Shown piece by piece: positions 54,687-63,903 of a stretch of DNA of 64,000 nucleotides. Both the position numbers and the translations under genes were made by a program. The notes beneath the pieces were generated by a model. That model searched no databases. It was not told the DNA's origin and worked only from the letters and a program-made list of their open reading frames with translations. The stretch's first letter is position 1. Every line of letters starts with the position of its first letter. Origin of the DNA: Caulobacterales bacterium (GTDB lineage: Bacteria; Pseudomonadota; Alphaproteobacteria; Caulobacterales; Caulobacteraceae); the NCBI GenBank assembly GCA_019510435.1, contig JAEKKJ010000008.1:248001-312000 (forward strand), in the 5' to 3' direction.

Positions 54687-55808
54687 ATGCCCGCCAAGCT
54701 TCTGCTGATCCGGTTCCACCGTTGGGTGGGCCTGGCCGTCGGCCTGCTGGTGATCCTGCAGGGCGCCACCGGCGCCGCCGTGGCGTTCCGGCACGAGCTC
54801 AACCGCCTGGTCCATCCCGCGGCCCTGGTGGTCGCGCCCAGCGCCCACCCGGCGTCCCTCCAGGCCGTCGCAGCCGCGGCCAAGGCGGCGATGCCCGGGC
54901 GGCGGGTGACCCGCATCGACACGCCCGTCCAGGCGGACGACGCCTATGTCGTGCGCCTCGACGCCAAGCCCGGCGACATCGCCTACGCTGCGGTGGACCC
55001 GGGGACCGCGCGGGTCCTGCGCAGCGGCCCGCTGGCCGCTTGGCCGGTGGAGTTCCTGTACCAGCTGCACATGCAGCTGCTGTCCGGCGACACCGGCGAG
55101 CGGGTGGTGGGCTTCACCGGCCTCGGCCTGCTCTTCATGGCCCTGACCGGGCCCTTCGTCTGGTGGCCGGGCCTTGGGCGGATGCGCCAGGCGCTGGGGG
55201 TGAACCTGGCGGTCGACCTGCATCGCGGCAGCCGTGACCTGCACCGGCTGGCGGGCCTCGCCGCCGCACCCGTGCTGGCGCTGACCGCGGCGACGGGGGT
55301 CCTGATGGCCTGGCAGCCCTGGCTCGCCCCGGCGGTCAGCCTGGTGGCGCCCGTGGGCGAGGCGCCGGCGCCCAAGGCCCTGCCTGGCCCGTGCGCCGCG
55401 CCCCACACCCTGGATGAGGCCGTCGCCGCCGCGATCGCGCGCCATCCGAGCCAGACGGTGAAGAGCGTCCGTTTCCCCGGCAAGGGCGGCAAGGTGGTGG
55501 CGGTCTATTTCCGGGCGCTCAGCACCTCCAACGGCCGCGCCACGGACCACGTCTGGGTCGACGCCTGCAGCGCCACGGTGCTGAAGGAAAAGGGCGCGCT
55601 CACCGAGCCCGCCGGCTCGCGGTTCTTCAACGGCCTCCTGTGGATCCACACCGGCCAGTGGCTGGGCGGGATCGGGCGCGTGCTGGCGCTGCTGGCCGCC
55701 CTGACGGCCGCTGGCCTGGGCCTGACTGGCTTCCTCCAATGGGGCGCTCGGACCGCTCGCATGCGCCGCAACCGCGCGGCGCGGCTGGCCAAGGCGAAAG
55801 CCGCCTGA
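54687..55808 (+). CDS. PepSY-associated transmembrane protein (iron-uptake reductase-like)
   Basis: 373 residues. N-terminal RFHRWVGLAVGLLVILQGATGAAVAFRHELNR is the PepSY_TM signature (H-R-W plus a membrane helix). Further helices are at YQLHMQLLSG..GLGLLFMALTGPFVWWPG, LHRLAGLAAAPVLALTAATGVLMAW, and WIHTGQWLGGIGRVLALLAALTAAGLGLTGF. Several histidines (HR, LH, LHR, IHTG) could bind heme. Such proteins often sit beside siderophore receptors and are thought to reduce ferric siderophores in the periplasm. It forms a short operon with the tannase, 10 kb or less from the module B receptor, and may be the counterpart of the module A cytochrome b561. Confidence 0.87.
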   Translation: MPAKLLLIRFHRWVGLAVGLLVILQGATGAAVAFRHELNRLVHPAALVVAPSAHPASLQAVAAAAKAAMPGRRVTRIDTPVQADDAYVVRLDAKPGDIAYAAVDPGTARVLRSGPLAAWPVEFLYQLHMQLLSGDTGERVVGFTGLGLLFMALTGPFVWWPGLGRMRQALGVNLAVDLHRGSRDLHRLAGLAAAPVLALTAATGVLMAWQPWLAPAVSLVAPVGEAPAPKALPGPCAAPHTLDEAVAAAIARHPSQTVKSVRFPGKGGKVVAVYFRALSTSNGRATDHVWVDACSATVLKEKGALTEPAGSRFFNGLLWIHTGQWLGGIGRVLALLAALTAAGLGLTGFLQWGARTARMRRNRAARLAKAKAA

Positions 55809-55817
55809 GTTCCGGGT

Positions 55818-56969
55818 TCAGCCGAAGACGATGCAGGTGGGGCTGCCGGTCCGGGCGACTTCGCGCGACTGGCCGAGCCCGCCGGCCCGCGGGTCGATCG
55901 CCAGCGCCATGAGGCTGTCGCCGTCCTCATTGGCTGCGAAGAGGGTGTGGCCGTCCGGCGACAGGGCGAAGAACCGGGGCGTCTTGCCGCCCGAGCCCTG
56001 CCAGCCGCGCGGGGCGAGCCTGCCGGTGGCGGTCTCGATGGCGAAGACGCCGATGTCGTCCGCCCCCCGGTTGGAGGCGTAGACGAACCGGCCGTCGGCG
56101 GAGACCTCGATCTCGCTGGCGCGGCTGTCGCCGGTGAAGCTGTCCGGCAGGGCGGGCAGCACCTGGAACGGGCTGAGCGCGCCGCTGGCCGTGTCGAACC
56201 TGAACGCCTCGATCGTCGAGTTCAGCTCGTTCAGCACATAGGCGAAGCGCGCGTCGGGCGTGAAGGCCACATGCCGCGGGCCGGCGCCTTCCTGCGCCCG
56301 CGCCGAGCCCGCCAGCGACAGCTTGCCCGCCGCGTCCAGGCGATAGCTCTCGACCACGTCCCGGCCCTTGTCGGGCACGACGAAGAACCTGCCGGTCGGA
56401 TCGAGCCGCGCCTGGTGCGGCTTGGGGAAGGGCTGCTCCACCCGGTGCGGCCCGACCTTGCCCTTGAGCGGCAGGAGGTCGGTGAGGTCTCCAAGCGCGC
56501 CGTCCGGCCCCAGCGCCAGCACCGTCAGCCCCGACGCGTATTCCGCGGTCGTCACATGGTTGGGGATCACCACGAAGCGGCCGGTGCGGTCGAGCGCCAG
56601 GTGCACCGGGTTCATCCCATGAGTGGAGGCGCGGTTCAGGAACGTCAGCCGCCCGTCCGCCGGATCGACGCGGAAGGCGCTGACCTCACTGGCGTCGCCA
56701 TGCACGGCGTAGAGCGTGCGTCGCCCCGGCCCGAAGGCCAGGTAGGACGGGTTGAAGAGGTCGCCCACCAGCTGCATGTGGGTCCAGGCGCCGCCGCCGA
56801 GCGGGACGCGGTAGACGTTGATCCCGTCGCCGCGGGCGTTGCGCTCGCGCGACGTGCGGCAGCCCACATAGGCCAGCGCGCCTTGCATCCTCTTGCCCTC
56901 CCTGGCAGCGGCCGGACCGGCGATCAGCCCGCATCCGGCCGCCATCACCCAGCGCCTCGACGGTTCCAA
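55818..56969 (-). CDS. Lactonase/6-phosphogluconolactonase-like seven-bladed beta-propeller, exported
   Basis: About 383 residues. Lactonase (YbhE-type) blades: FNPSYLAFGPGRRTLYAVHG, MNPVHLALDRTGRFVVIPNH, PHQARLDPTGRFFVVPDKGRD, GPRHVAFTPDARFAYVLNELNSTIEAF, and SEIEVSADGRFVYASNRGADDIGVF. TTG 56969 is favoured because GGAGG lies 5 bp upstream; GTG 56981 is the alternative. The N-terminus EPSRRWVMAAGCGLIAGPAAA looks like an export signal with twin arginines (possible Tat). Most YbhE proteins are cytoplasmic, so this one may hydrolyse another lactone in the periplasm. It is divergent from the MFS gene with site S11 between. Confidence 0.85.
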   Translation of the reverse strand: MEPSRRWVMAAGCGLIAGPAAAREGKRMQGALAYVGCRTSRERNARGDGINVYRVPLGGGAWTHMQLVGDLFNPSYLAFGPGRRTLYAVHGDASEVSAFRVDPADGRLTFLNRASTHGMNPVHLALDRTGRFVVIPNHVTTAEYASGLTVLALGPDGALGDLTDLLPLKGKVGPHRVEQPFPKPHQARLDPTGRFFVVPDKGRDVVESYRLDAAGKLSLAGSARAQEGAGPRHVAFTPDARFAYVLNELNSTIEAFRFDTASGALSPFQVLPALPDSFTGDSRASEIEVSADGRFVYASNRGADDIGVFAIETATGRLAPRGWQGSGGKTPRFFALSPDGHTLFAANEDGDSLMALAIDPRAGGLGQSREVARTGSPTCIVFG

Positions 56970-57008
56970 GCCGGCCTCCACGAATGTCGGCGTGAACCTA
57001 GAGCGAAG

Positions 57009-57036
57009 ATTGTACTTTTAAAATCGAAAATGTAAT
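57009..57036. promoter_or_regulatory. 28-bp dyad site S11
   Basis: Half-sites ATTGTAC and ATGTAAT are 14 bp apart, with an inner TTTT..AAAA symmetry, in the divergent gap between the lactonase and MFS genes. Confidence 0.7.
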
Positions 57037-57065
57037 CCTGCGCCGTCGTAGCTGCGGGAGAGCCC

Positions 57066-58364
57066 ATGACCACCGGCCCCGAGGACAGGTTCGAGCGCTC
57101 GGTGCCGCGCAAGGTGTTCTGGCGGATCGTCCCCCTCTGCTTCGGCCTCTATGTGGTCTCGTACCTGAACCGCGCGAACATCGGCTACGCAGCTCTGCAG
57201 ATGAACCAGGAGCTGGGCCTCACCAGCGCCGCCTTCGGCTTCGCCGCCGGCATCTTCTTCATCGGCTATTTCCTCTTCGAGGTGCCCAGCAACATGGCCC
57301 TGGCGCGGTTCGGCGCGCGGGTTTGGATCGCCCGCATCCTGATCACCTGGGGGCTGCTGGCCGCGCTCAGCGCCTTCGTGCAGAACGCCTGGCAGCTCTA
57401 CGTCCTGCGCTTCCTGCTGGGGGTGGCCGAGGCGGGTTTCTTCCCGGGCATCATCATCTACCTGACCTACTGGGTGCGGGCGAAGGAGCAGGCGACCACC
57501 ATCGCCGCCTTCACCGCCGCGATCCCGATCTCTCTCTTGCTTGGGGCGCCGATCAGCACCCTGATTATGGACCACATCAGCGCCTTCGGCCTCAGCGGCT
57601 GGCGCTGGATGCTGCTGCTCGAGGCCCTGCCGCCGATCCTGGGCGGTCTCCTGACGCTGGCCTTCCTGACCGACCGGCCCGAACAGGCGCGGTGGCTGCA
57701 GCCCGCCGAGCGCGCCTGGCTGACGGCGCAGATCGAGCGCGACCGCACGGAGGGCGCCCATCGCAAGCACCTCGGCCTGTTCCAGGCGATCACCGAGCCG
57801 AAGGTGCTGCTGCTGTCGGCCATCTACTTCGTCTACCAGTGCGGCAGCCTGGGCGTCGGCTACTGGCTGCCGCAGATCGTCAAGGCGGGGGCCGCCAGCC
57901 TTAGCAACCTGCAGGTGGGCCTGGTCACCACCTTCCCCTACGCCGTCGCCACCGCCGGGATGATCGCCTGGTCGCGCCGGTCGGACCGGACCGGCGAGCG
58001 CCAGATGCACGCGGCCCTGCCGCTGCTGGTCTCGGGGCTGGCCCTGGGCGCGGTGGTGCTGTCGCGGGACCTGGTCACCTCGATCCTGCTGATCTCCGCG
58101 GCCCTGACCGGCCTCTATGCCTTCAAGGCGCCGTTCTGGGCGCTGCCGGGGCTGTTCCTGTCGCGCAGCACCGCGGCGGTTTCGATCGCGGCGATCAACT
58201 CGATCGGCAACCTGGGCGGCTTCGTTGGTCCCTATGCCATCGGCCTGGTGAAGGACCGCACGGGCGGGCCGGTCGGGGGCCTGGTGTTCCTGGCGTCCCT
58301 GACCCTGGCGGCGTTCGTGCTGACCCTGCGGGCGCGGCTGCGGGCGCCGGCGGCGGCGGCCTAG
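57066..58364 (+). CDS. MFS transporter, anion:cation symporter (ACS) type
   Basis: 432 residues, twelve predicted helices. The motif LNRANIGYAALQMNQELGL in helix 1 and VPSNMALARFGARVWIARILITWG in the helix 2-3 loop are typical of the ACS family (phthalate, tartrate, hexuronate, 4-hydroxyphenylacetate permeases). GVAEAGFFPGIIIYLTYW and the second-half NLQVGLVTTFPYAVATAGM agree. It imports an organic anion with a proton. It overlaps the acnA stop region by 4 bp at its 3' end (convergent). Placed with the aconitase/dehydrogenase block, a hydroxy- or tricarboxylate or aromatic acid is likely. Confidence 0.92.
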   Translation: MTTGPEDRFERSVPRKVFWRIVPLCFGLYVVSYLNRANIGYAALQMNQELGLTSAAFGFAAGIFFIGYFLFEVPSNMALARFGARVWIARILITWGLLAALSAFVQNAWQLYVLRFLLGVAEAGFFPGIIIYLTYWVRAKEQATTIAAFTAAIPISLLLGAPISTLIMDHISAFGLSGWRWMLLLEALPPILGGLLTLAFLTDRPEQARWLQPAERAWLTAQIERDRTEGAHRKHLGLFQAITEPKVLLLSAIYFVYQCGSLGVGYWLPQIVKAGAASLSNLQVGLVTTFPYAVATAGMIAWSRRSDRTGERQMHAALPLLVSGLALGAVVLSRDLVTSILLISAALTGLYAFKAPFWALPGLFLSRSTAAVSIAAINSIGNLGGFVGPYAIGLVKDRTGGPVGGLVFLASLTLAAFVLTLRARLRAPAAAA

Positions 58365-60940
58365 GCGGGCCGCAGGGCGCGTTGCAGCAAGCGCGGGATC
58401 GCGCCGCCGCCGGCCAGCACATCCGCCTCCAGGCTCGTCTCCACCGCCGCCATCGCCGCCAGCCGCCGGACCTGGCCGGTTGCATAGTGGATGGCGAGGT
58501 TCACCGCGCCCCGGGGCGAAAGGCGCTCGGCCTCCACCTCGATCCGGTCGCCGGGCGCGAGGGCAAGGTCCGAGGGTCCCGCATCCGCCGGCAGGAGCAG
58601 CGGCAGGACGCCCATGTTGATCAGGTTGGAGCGGTGGATCGCCTCGAAGCTGGACGCCAGCACCGCACGCACCCCGAGCAGCGCCACCCCCTTGGCTGCC
58701 CAGTCGCGCGAGGAGCCCATGCCGTAGCGCTCGCCGGCCACGATCACCACGGCCTCGCCGGCCGCCCGGTAGCGCTCGGCCGCGGCCCAGAGGGTGAGCA
58801 TTTCGCCACTGGGGCTGTGGATCGTGCGGCCGGCGGGGATGTCCGCGGCCAGCAGGTTGCGCACCGTGCGGTTGGTGAACAGGCCGCGGACCATGGCCTC
58901 CCAGTTGCCGCGGCGGGCGGAGAAGACATTGAGGTCGGACGGGTCCTCGCCATGGGCGATCAGATAGGCCGCGGCCTCACTGGCGGACGGCACGGCGCCG
59001 GCGGGGGAGATGTGGTCGGTGGTGATGTCGTCGCCCAGCACCAGCAGCGGGCGGGCCAGGTAGCGGCCGAGCCGCGGCGCGCCATCGACCGTCACGAACG
59101 GGGGGCGGCACAGGTAGGTGGACTTCGGATCCCAAGGGTAGAGTTCCCCGGTCGGCGCTTGCAGCGCCGCCCAGGCCGGGCTGGCTTCGGCGAGGTCGTA
59201 GGCCTCCACATAGTCCTGCGGCCGCGCCGCCGTGGCGAGGGCCGCGTCGATCTCCACGCCGGTGGGCCAGAGGTCGGCCAGCCGCACCGGCGCGCCGTCC
59301 GGCCCCGCGCCGATCGCGTCGGTGGTGATGTCGCGGTCCAGGTCGCCGGCCAGGGCGAAGGCCACCACCATCGGCGGCGAGGCCAGGAAGCCCAGCTCCA
59401 GCTGCGGGTGGACCCGTCCCGGGAAGTTGCGGTTCCCGGAGATCACCGCGACTGCGCGCCGTCCCTCCGCCATCGCCGGCTCGAACGCCGCGGGCAGGGG
59501 CCCGGAGTTGCCGATGCAGGTGGTGCAGCCATAGGCGACGACCCCGAAGCCCAGCGCCTCCAGGTCCGCGAGCAGGCCGGCGCGGCGCAGATAGGCCTCG
59601 GCGGTGGGCGAGCCGGGCGCCAGCGAGGTCTTGACCCACGGCGGCGGCGCAAGGCTCCGCGCCCGCGCCTTGCGCGCCAGGAGGCCGGCCGCCACGAGCA
59701 GGCGCGGGTCGGAGGTGTTGGTGCAGCTGGTGATCGCGGCGATGGCGACGGCTAGGTCCGGCGGGCCATCGCCGACTTGCGCCGCCGTCGGGCCTGCGCC
59801 CACGGCCTCGCGGGTCCGGGCGGGGTCCAGCCGGTCCTGCGGCCGGCGCGGTCCGGCCAGGCTGGGCCGCACCGCCGCAAGGTCCAGCGCCACGACCGCG
59901 TCGTAGCGGGGCTCGGCATCAGCCTGGAACCACAGCCCCTGGCGGCGCGCGTAGTCGCCCACCAGCGCCACGTGCTCGGTCGTCCGGCCGGTGGCGTGGA
60001 GATAGGCCAGGGTCCGGGCGTCGATCGGGAAATAGCCCGTGGCTGCGCCGTACTCGGGCGCCATGTTGGCCACCACGGCCCGGTCGCCCACCGACAGGGT
60101 CGAAACGCCGGGCCCGAAGAACTCCACGAACCGGCCGCCGATGCCCTCGCCGCGCAGCAGTGCGGTGACCTCCAGGGCCAGGTCGGTGGCCAGCGCACCC
60201 TCGGCCAGCCGCCCGCTCAGCCGCACGCCCACCACCCGCGGCGCGCGCAGGGTCACCGGCAGGCCGAACATCACCGTCTCGGCCTCCAGCCCGCCGACGC
60301 CCCAGGCCAGCACGCCCAGGCCGCCGACCATGGGCGTGTGGCTGTCGGTGCCGATCAGGGTGTCGGGAAAGGCCCAGGCCTGCCCCTCGACGCTGGCGGT
60401 GGTCACCACGCTGGCCAGCCGCTCGAGGTTGAGGGTGTGCATGATGCCGCTGCCCGGCGGATGCACGGTCAGGTTCCGGAAAGCGCCCGTCGCCCATTTC
60501 ATGAACCGGTAGCGCTCGCCGTTGCGCTCCAGTTCGCGGGCCATGTTGTGGGCTCGGGCGTCCGGCGTTCCGAACCGGTCCACCGCCACGGAGTGGTCGG
60601 TCGAGACGTCCACCGGCAGCACCGGATTGAGCCGGGCCGGGTCGCCGCCGGCCTCGGCCAGGGCCGAGCGGCAGGCGGCCATGTCCACCAGGGCCGGGCC
60701 GCAGGTGGTGTCGTGCATCAGGACGCGGCCGGGATGGAAGGCGATCTCGGCGTCGCTGTGGCCCTGGCGCAGCCAGTCGGCCAGGGGCGCGGGGTCGCCG
60801 CGGCGCCGCAGCAGGTTCTCGATCAGGATGCGGTGGATCCAGGGCAGCCGGTCTGCGGCCTCGCCCAGAACCCCGGGCAGGTCGACGATCCGGTAGCGGC
60901 GGCCGGAACTGGCGAGGTGGCCGAAGGCGGACCGGCGCAT
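58361..60940 (-). CDS. acnA: Aconitate hydratase, AcnA family
   Basis: 859 residues, near the usual 890. [4Fe-4S] ligands: C in SCTNTSDP and the pair in GCTTCIGNSG. Substrate and active-site motifs: MHDTTCGPALVDMAA, GTDSHTPMVGGLGVLAWGVGGLEAE, DDITTDHISPAG, and GSSRDWAAKG. It isomerises citrate and isocitrate (or related 2-hydroxy acids such as 2-methylcitrate). The N-terminus is shortened relative to canonical AcnA, starting MRRSAFG at 60940. No ribosome site is visible and dyad S12 begins 5 bp upstream, so translation may be leaderless. Being in an accessory cluster with an isocitrate-type dehydrogenase, it may be a second, pathway-specific aconitase. Confidence 0.93.
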   Translation of the reverse strand: MRRSAFGHLASSGRRYRIVDLPGVLGEAADRLPWIHRILIENLLRRRGDPAPLADWLRQGHSDAEIAFHPGRVLMHDTTCGPALVDMAACRSALAEAGGDPARLNPVLPVDVSTDHSVAVDRFGTPDARAHNMARELERNGERYRFMKWATGAFRNLTVHPPGSGIMHTLNLERLASVVTTASVEGQAWAFPDTLIGTDSHTPMVGGLGVLAWGVGGLEAETVMFGLPVTLRAPRVVGVRLSGRLAEGALATDLALEVTALLRGEGIGGRFVEFFGPGVSTLSVGDRAVVANMAPEYGAATGYFPIDARTLAYLHATGRTTEHVALVGDYARRQGLWFQADAEPRYDAVVALDLAAVRPSLAGPRRPQDRLDPARTREAVGAGPTAAQVGDGPPDLAVAIAAITSCTNTSDPRLLVAAGLLARKARARSLAPPPWVKTSLAPGSPTAEAYLRRAGLLADLEALGFGVVAYGCTTCIGNSGPLPAAFEPAMAEGRRAVAVISGNRNFPGRVHPQLELGFLASPPMVVAFALAGDLDRDITTDAIGAGPDGAPVRLADLWPTGVEIDAALATAARPQDYVEAYDLAEASPAWAALQAPTGELYPWDPKSTYLCRPPFVTVDGAPRLGRYLARPLLVLGDDITTDHISPAGAVPSASEAAAYLIAHGEDPSDLNVFSARRGNWEAMVRGLFTNRTVRNLLAADIPAGRTIHSPSGEMLTLWAAAERYRAAGEAVVIVAGERYGMGSSRDWAAKGVALLGVRAVLASSFEAIHRSNLINMGVLPLLLPADAGPSDLALAPGDRIEVEAERLSPRGAVNLAIHYATGQVRRLAAMAAVETSLEADVLAGGGAIPRLLQRALRPA

Positions 60941-60945
60941 CAAGA

Positions 60946-60973
60946 ATTGTTTTCCTGAATCATAAAATGCATT
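60946..60973. promoter_or_regulatory. 28-bp dyad site S12
   Basis: Half-sites ATTGTTT and ATGCATT are 14 bp apart in the divergent gap between acnA (5 bp away) and the isocitrate-type dehydrogenase. The spacer CTGAATCATAA resembles that of S4. Confidence 0.65.
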
Positions 60974-61031
60974 ATGCGCCGGAAGCGTCGGGCGGGGCAA
61001 GCGCCCCGCGACGCCCGCGTGGAGGCCGACT

Positions 61032-62099
61032 TTGCGAATCCTAGTGCTGCCCGGCGACGGCATCGGCCCCGAGATCACCGAGGCGACCCTGGCGGTGCTG
61101 CACCAGGCCGACCGCACCCTCGGCCTGGGCCTTACCTTCGAGCAACAGGACATCGGCCTGGCCAGCCTGAAGGCCAGCGGCTCGACCCTGCCGCCGGCGG
61201 TCATGGCCCGTGTACCGCAGGTGGACGGGGTGATCCTGGGGCCGGTCTCGCACTACGAATATCCGCCGCGCAGCGAGGGCGGGATCAATCCGTCGGCCGA
61301 GCTGCGCACCGCCTTCGAGCTCTACGCCAACATCCGCCCCTGCCGCGCCCGGCCTGACCTGACCATCCTGCGCAAGCGCATGGACCTGGTGATCGTGCGG
61401 GAGAACACCGAGGGCTTCTACGCCGACCGCAACATGCTGAGCGGGCCGGCCGAGTTCATGCCGGACGCGGACAGCGCCTTCGCCATCCGCAAGATCACCG
61501 CCAGGGCTTCCAGCCGCGTCGCCCGCGCTGCGTTCGAGCTGGCCCAGCGCCGCCGGCGCAAGGTGACCGCCGTGCACAAGGCCAATGTCCTGAAGCTGAC
61601 CGACGGCCTCTTCCTGCGTGAGGTCCGCAAGGTGGCGGCCGAGTTCCCCGACGTCGCCCTGGACGAGGTAATCGTCGACGCGGCCGCCGCGCTGCTGATC
61701 CGCCAGCCGGACCGGTTCGACGTCATCGTCACCACCAACATGTTCGGCGACATCCTGTCGGACGAGGCCTCGGAGCTCTCCGGCAGCCTGGGCCTGGGCG
61801 GGTCGATCAATGTGGGCGAGCAGGTCTGCGTGGCCCAGGCGCAGCACGGCTCGGCGCCGGACATCGCCGGGCAGGGGATCGCCAATCCGACTTCGCTGAT
61901 CCTCTCGGCCGCCATGCTGCTCGCCTGGCGCGGCCGCCGCGACGGCAAGGCCAGGCTGCTGACGGCCGCCGAACGCATCGAGGCGGCGGTGGAACAGGTG
62001 CTGGGCGACCCGCGGGCGCGGACCGCGGACCTGGCCGGCGAGGCCAGCACCGAGGCCTTCGGCCGCGCGGTGGCGGCGGCGGTGGCGAGCCAGCCGTGA
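61032..62099 (+). CDS. Isocitrate/isopropylmalate dehydrogenase family enzyme
   Basis: 355 residues. It opens ILVLPGDGIGPEITEATLAVL. RENTEGFYADRNML, the catalytic lysine in VHKANVLKLTDGLF, and the metal-binding/NAD region NMFGDILSDEASELSGSLGLGGS and HGSAPDIAGQGIANP are conserved. This superfamily oxidatively decarboxylates 2-hydroxy acids (isocitrate, isopropylmalate, homoisocitrate, tartrate). The RENTEGFY form suits NAD-dependent homoisocitrate/isocitrate/tartrate-type enzymes more than leucine LeuB. It starts at TTG with GGAGG 6 bp upstream. It is divergent from acnA and coupled (GTGA) to an ALDH. Confidence 0.9.
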   Translation: MRILVLPGDGIGPEITEATLAVLHQADRTLGLGLTFEQQDIGLASLKASGSTLPPAVMARVPQVDGVILGPVSHYEYPPRSEGGINPSAELRTAFELYANIRPCRARPDLTILRKRMDLVIVRENTEGFYADRNMLSGPAEFMPDADSAFAIRKITARASSRVARAAFELAQRRRRKVTAVHKANVLKLTDGLFLREVRKVAAEFPDVALDEVIVDAAAALLIRQPDRFDVIVTTNMFGDILSDEASELSGSLGLGGSINVGEQVCVAQAQHGSAPDIAGQGIANPTSLILSAAMLLAWRGRRDGKARLLTAAERIEAAVEQVLGDPRARTADLAGEASTEAFGRAVAAAVASQP

Positions 62100-63478
62100 T
62101 CGCCTCCATCGATCCCGCTACCGGCCAGGAGATCGCCCGGTTCGAGCCCCACAGTCCGCGCGAGGTCGAGGCGGCCCTGACCGCCGCGGCTGCGGCCCAG
62201 GCCGACTGGGCGGCCCGACCGATCGCGGCGCGTACGCCCCTGCTGCGCCGTCTGGCCCAGACGCTGCGGGCGGGCGCCGACCGCTACGCCCGGCTGATCA
62301 CCGCCGAGATGGGCAAGCCCCTGGGCGAGGCGCGGGCCGAGATCGAGAAGTGCGCCCTGACCTGCGACTTCTACGCCGAGCACGCCGCCGACTTCCTGGC
62401 CGACCGGCCGGTCGCCTCGTCTGCCCATCACAGCGCGGTGGTGCACGAGCCGCTGGGCGTGGTGCTGGCGGTGATGCCCTGGAACTACCCGTTCTGGCAG
62501 GTCTTCCGCTTCGCCGCCCCGGCCCTGGCGGCTGGCAATGGCATGGTGCTCAAGCATGCTGGGAACGTGCCCCAATGCGCCCTGGCCATCGCCTCGGTGT
62601 TCGCCGACGCCGGCTGTCCGCCGGGCCTGGCCGCCGTGCTGCTGGTGGAGCCCGAGGCGGTGGCGTCCCTGATCGCCGACGACCGCATCGCCGCTGTCAC
62701 CCTGACCGGCTCGACCGAGGTGGGCGCCATCGTCGCGGGCCAGGCTGGCCGTGCCCTGAAGAAGCAGGTGCTGGAGCTGGGCGGCTCTGATCCGTTCGTC
62801 GTGCTCGCCGACGCCGACATCGAGCTCGCCGCCGCGACGGCGGTGAAGGCGCGGTTCACCAACGCCGGCCAGTCCTGCGTCAACGCCAAGCGCTTCATCG
62901 TCGAGGATGCCGTCGCCGATCGCTTCGTGGCCGCCTTCGCCGCCCGGATCGCGGCGCTGAGGGTGGGCGATCCGCTCGCCCCCGACACCGACATCGGCCC
63001 CATGGCGCGGGCCAACCTGCGCGCGGCCCTGCATGACCAGGTCCGTCGCACGGTGGAGGCCGGGGCCGCGCTCGTGCTCGGCGGTGCGCCCCTGGAAGGC
63101 CCTGGCTTCTTCTACCCGCCGACCCTGCTGGACCAGGTGACGCCGCAGATGGCGGCCTTCCGCGAGGAGACCTTTGGCCCGGTGGCGGCGGTCACCCGCG
63201 CTCGCGACGCCGACCACGCGATCGCGCTCGCCAACGACACCGAGTTCGGCCTCGCCGCCGCGATCTGGACCGCCGACGCCGCCCGCGGCCAGGCCCTGGC
63301 GCGGCGCATCCAGGCGGGCGCGGTGTTCATCAACGGCCTGGTGGCCTCCGACCCGCGCCTGCCGTTCGGCGGGATCAAGCGCTCCGGCTACGGGCGCGAG
63401 CTGGGCGACCTGGGCATCCGCGAGTTCGTCAACGCCAAGACCGTGTGGGTCGGCCCCGTGCAGGAGGCGGCGGCGTGA
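62096..63478 (+). CDS. Succinate-semialdehyde dehydrogenase-like ALDH (Sad/YneI type)
   Basis: 460 residues from GTG 62096 (GTGA overlap with the previous gene). This is the short subfamily that begins directly with SIDPATGQEIARFEPHS and includes E. coli Sad. MPWNYPFWQVFRFAAPAL, E227 in VLELGGSDPFVV, C261 in AGQSCVNAKRF, and PFGGIKRSGYGRELG are intact. It oxidises a semialdehyde to the acid in the cytoplasm. With acnA and the dehydrogenase it could complete conversion of a tricarboxylate-like compound to a central metabolite, which is inference. Its stop overlaps the cupin start. Confidence 0.92.
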   Translation: MIASIDPATGQEIARFEPHSPREVEAALTAAAAAQADWAARPIAARTPLLRRLAQTLRAGADRYARLITAEMGKPLGEARAEIEKCALTCDFYAEHAADFLADRPVASSAHHSAVVHEPLGVVLAVMPWNYPFWQVFRFAAPALAAGNGMVLKHAGNVPQCALAIASVFADAGCPPGLAAVLLVEPEAVASLIADDRIAAVTLTGSTEVGAIVAGQAGRALKKQVLELGGSDPFVVLADADIELAAATAVKARFTNAGQSCVNAKRFIVEDAVADRFVAAFAARIAALRVGDPLAPDTDIGPMARANLRAALHDQVRRTVEAGAALVLGGAPLEGPGFFYPPTLLDQVTPQMAAFREETFGPVAAVTRARDADHAIALANDTEFGLAAAIWTADAARGQALARRIQAGAVFINGLVASDPRLPFGGIKRSGYGRELGDLGIREFVNAKTVWVGPVQEAAA

Positions 63479-63888
63479 GCCCGCGCGCCACGATCCTGCG
63501 GCCCGGGCAGATCGTCCCCCGCGAACGCGGCGGGGGCGCACGGACCATCCCCCTGGTCAACGCCCGCATCGGCTCGCAGCAGACCCTCAGCGGCATCACC
63601 GAGTTCGAGCCGGGCGCGGCCATCGCCCTGCACATCCACAACTGCGAGGAGACGGTCCTGGTGCTCGAGGGCGAGGCCGTGGCGGAGATCGACGGGGTGG
63701 AGCATGCGCTTGGCCCCACCGACACCAGCTGGATCCCGGCCGGGGCGCCGCACCGCTTCCGCAATCCCTCGGCGACGGCGCGGATGCGCATCTACTGGAC
63801 CTACGCCTCGATCGACGCGACCCGCACGGTGCTGGCCACGGGCGTCACCACCCGCATCGACGAGGAGCACGGCGTCGTCCCGGACTGA
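63475..63888 (+). CDS. Small cupin-domain protein
   Basis: 137 residues from GTG 63475 (GTGA overlap with the ALDH stop). Single cupin fold: motif 1 HIHNCEETVLVLEGEAVAEI and motif 2 DTSWIPAGAPHRFRNPS, giving three histidines and a glutamate as likely metal ligands. Such proteins may be isomerases, dioxygenases or ligand-binding modules. It is the last gene of the dehydrogenase-ALDH operon. Cytoplasmic; function not determined. Confidence 0.85.
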   Translation: MSPRATILRPGQIVPRERGGGARTIPLVNARIGSQQTLSGITEFEPGAAIALHIHNCEETVLVLEGEAVAEIDGVEHALGPTDTSWIPAGAPHRFRNPSATARMRIYWTYASIDATRTVLATGVTTRIDEEHGVVPD

Positions 63889-63903
63889 GCGATCCCAGGC
63901 GGC

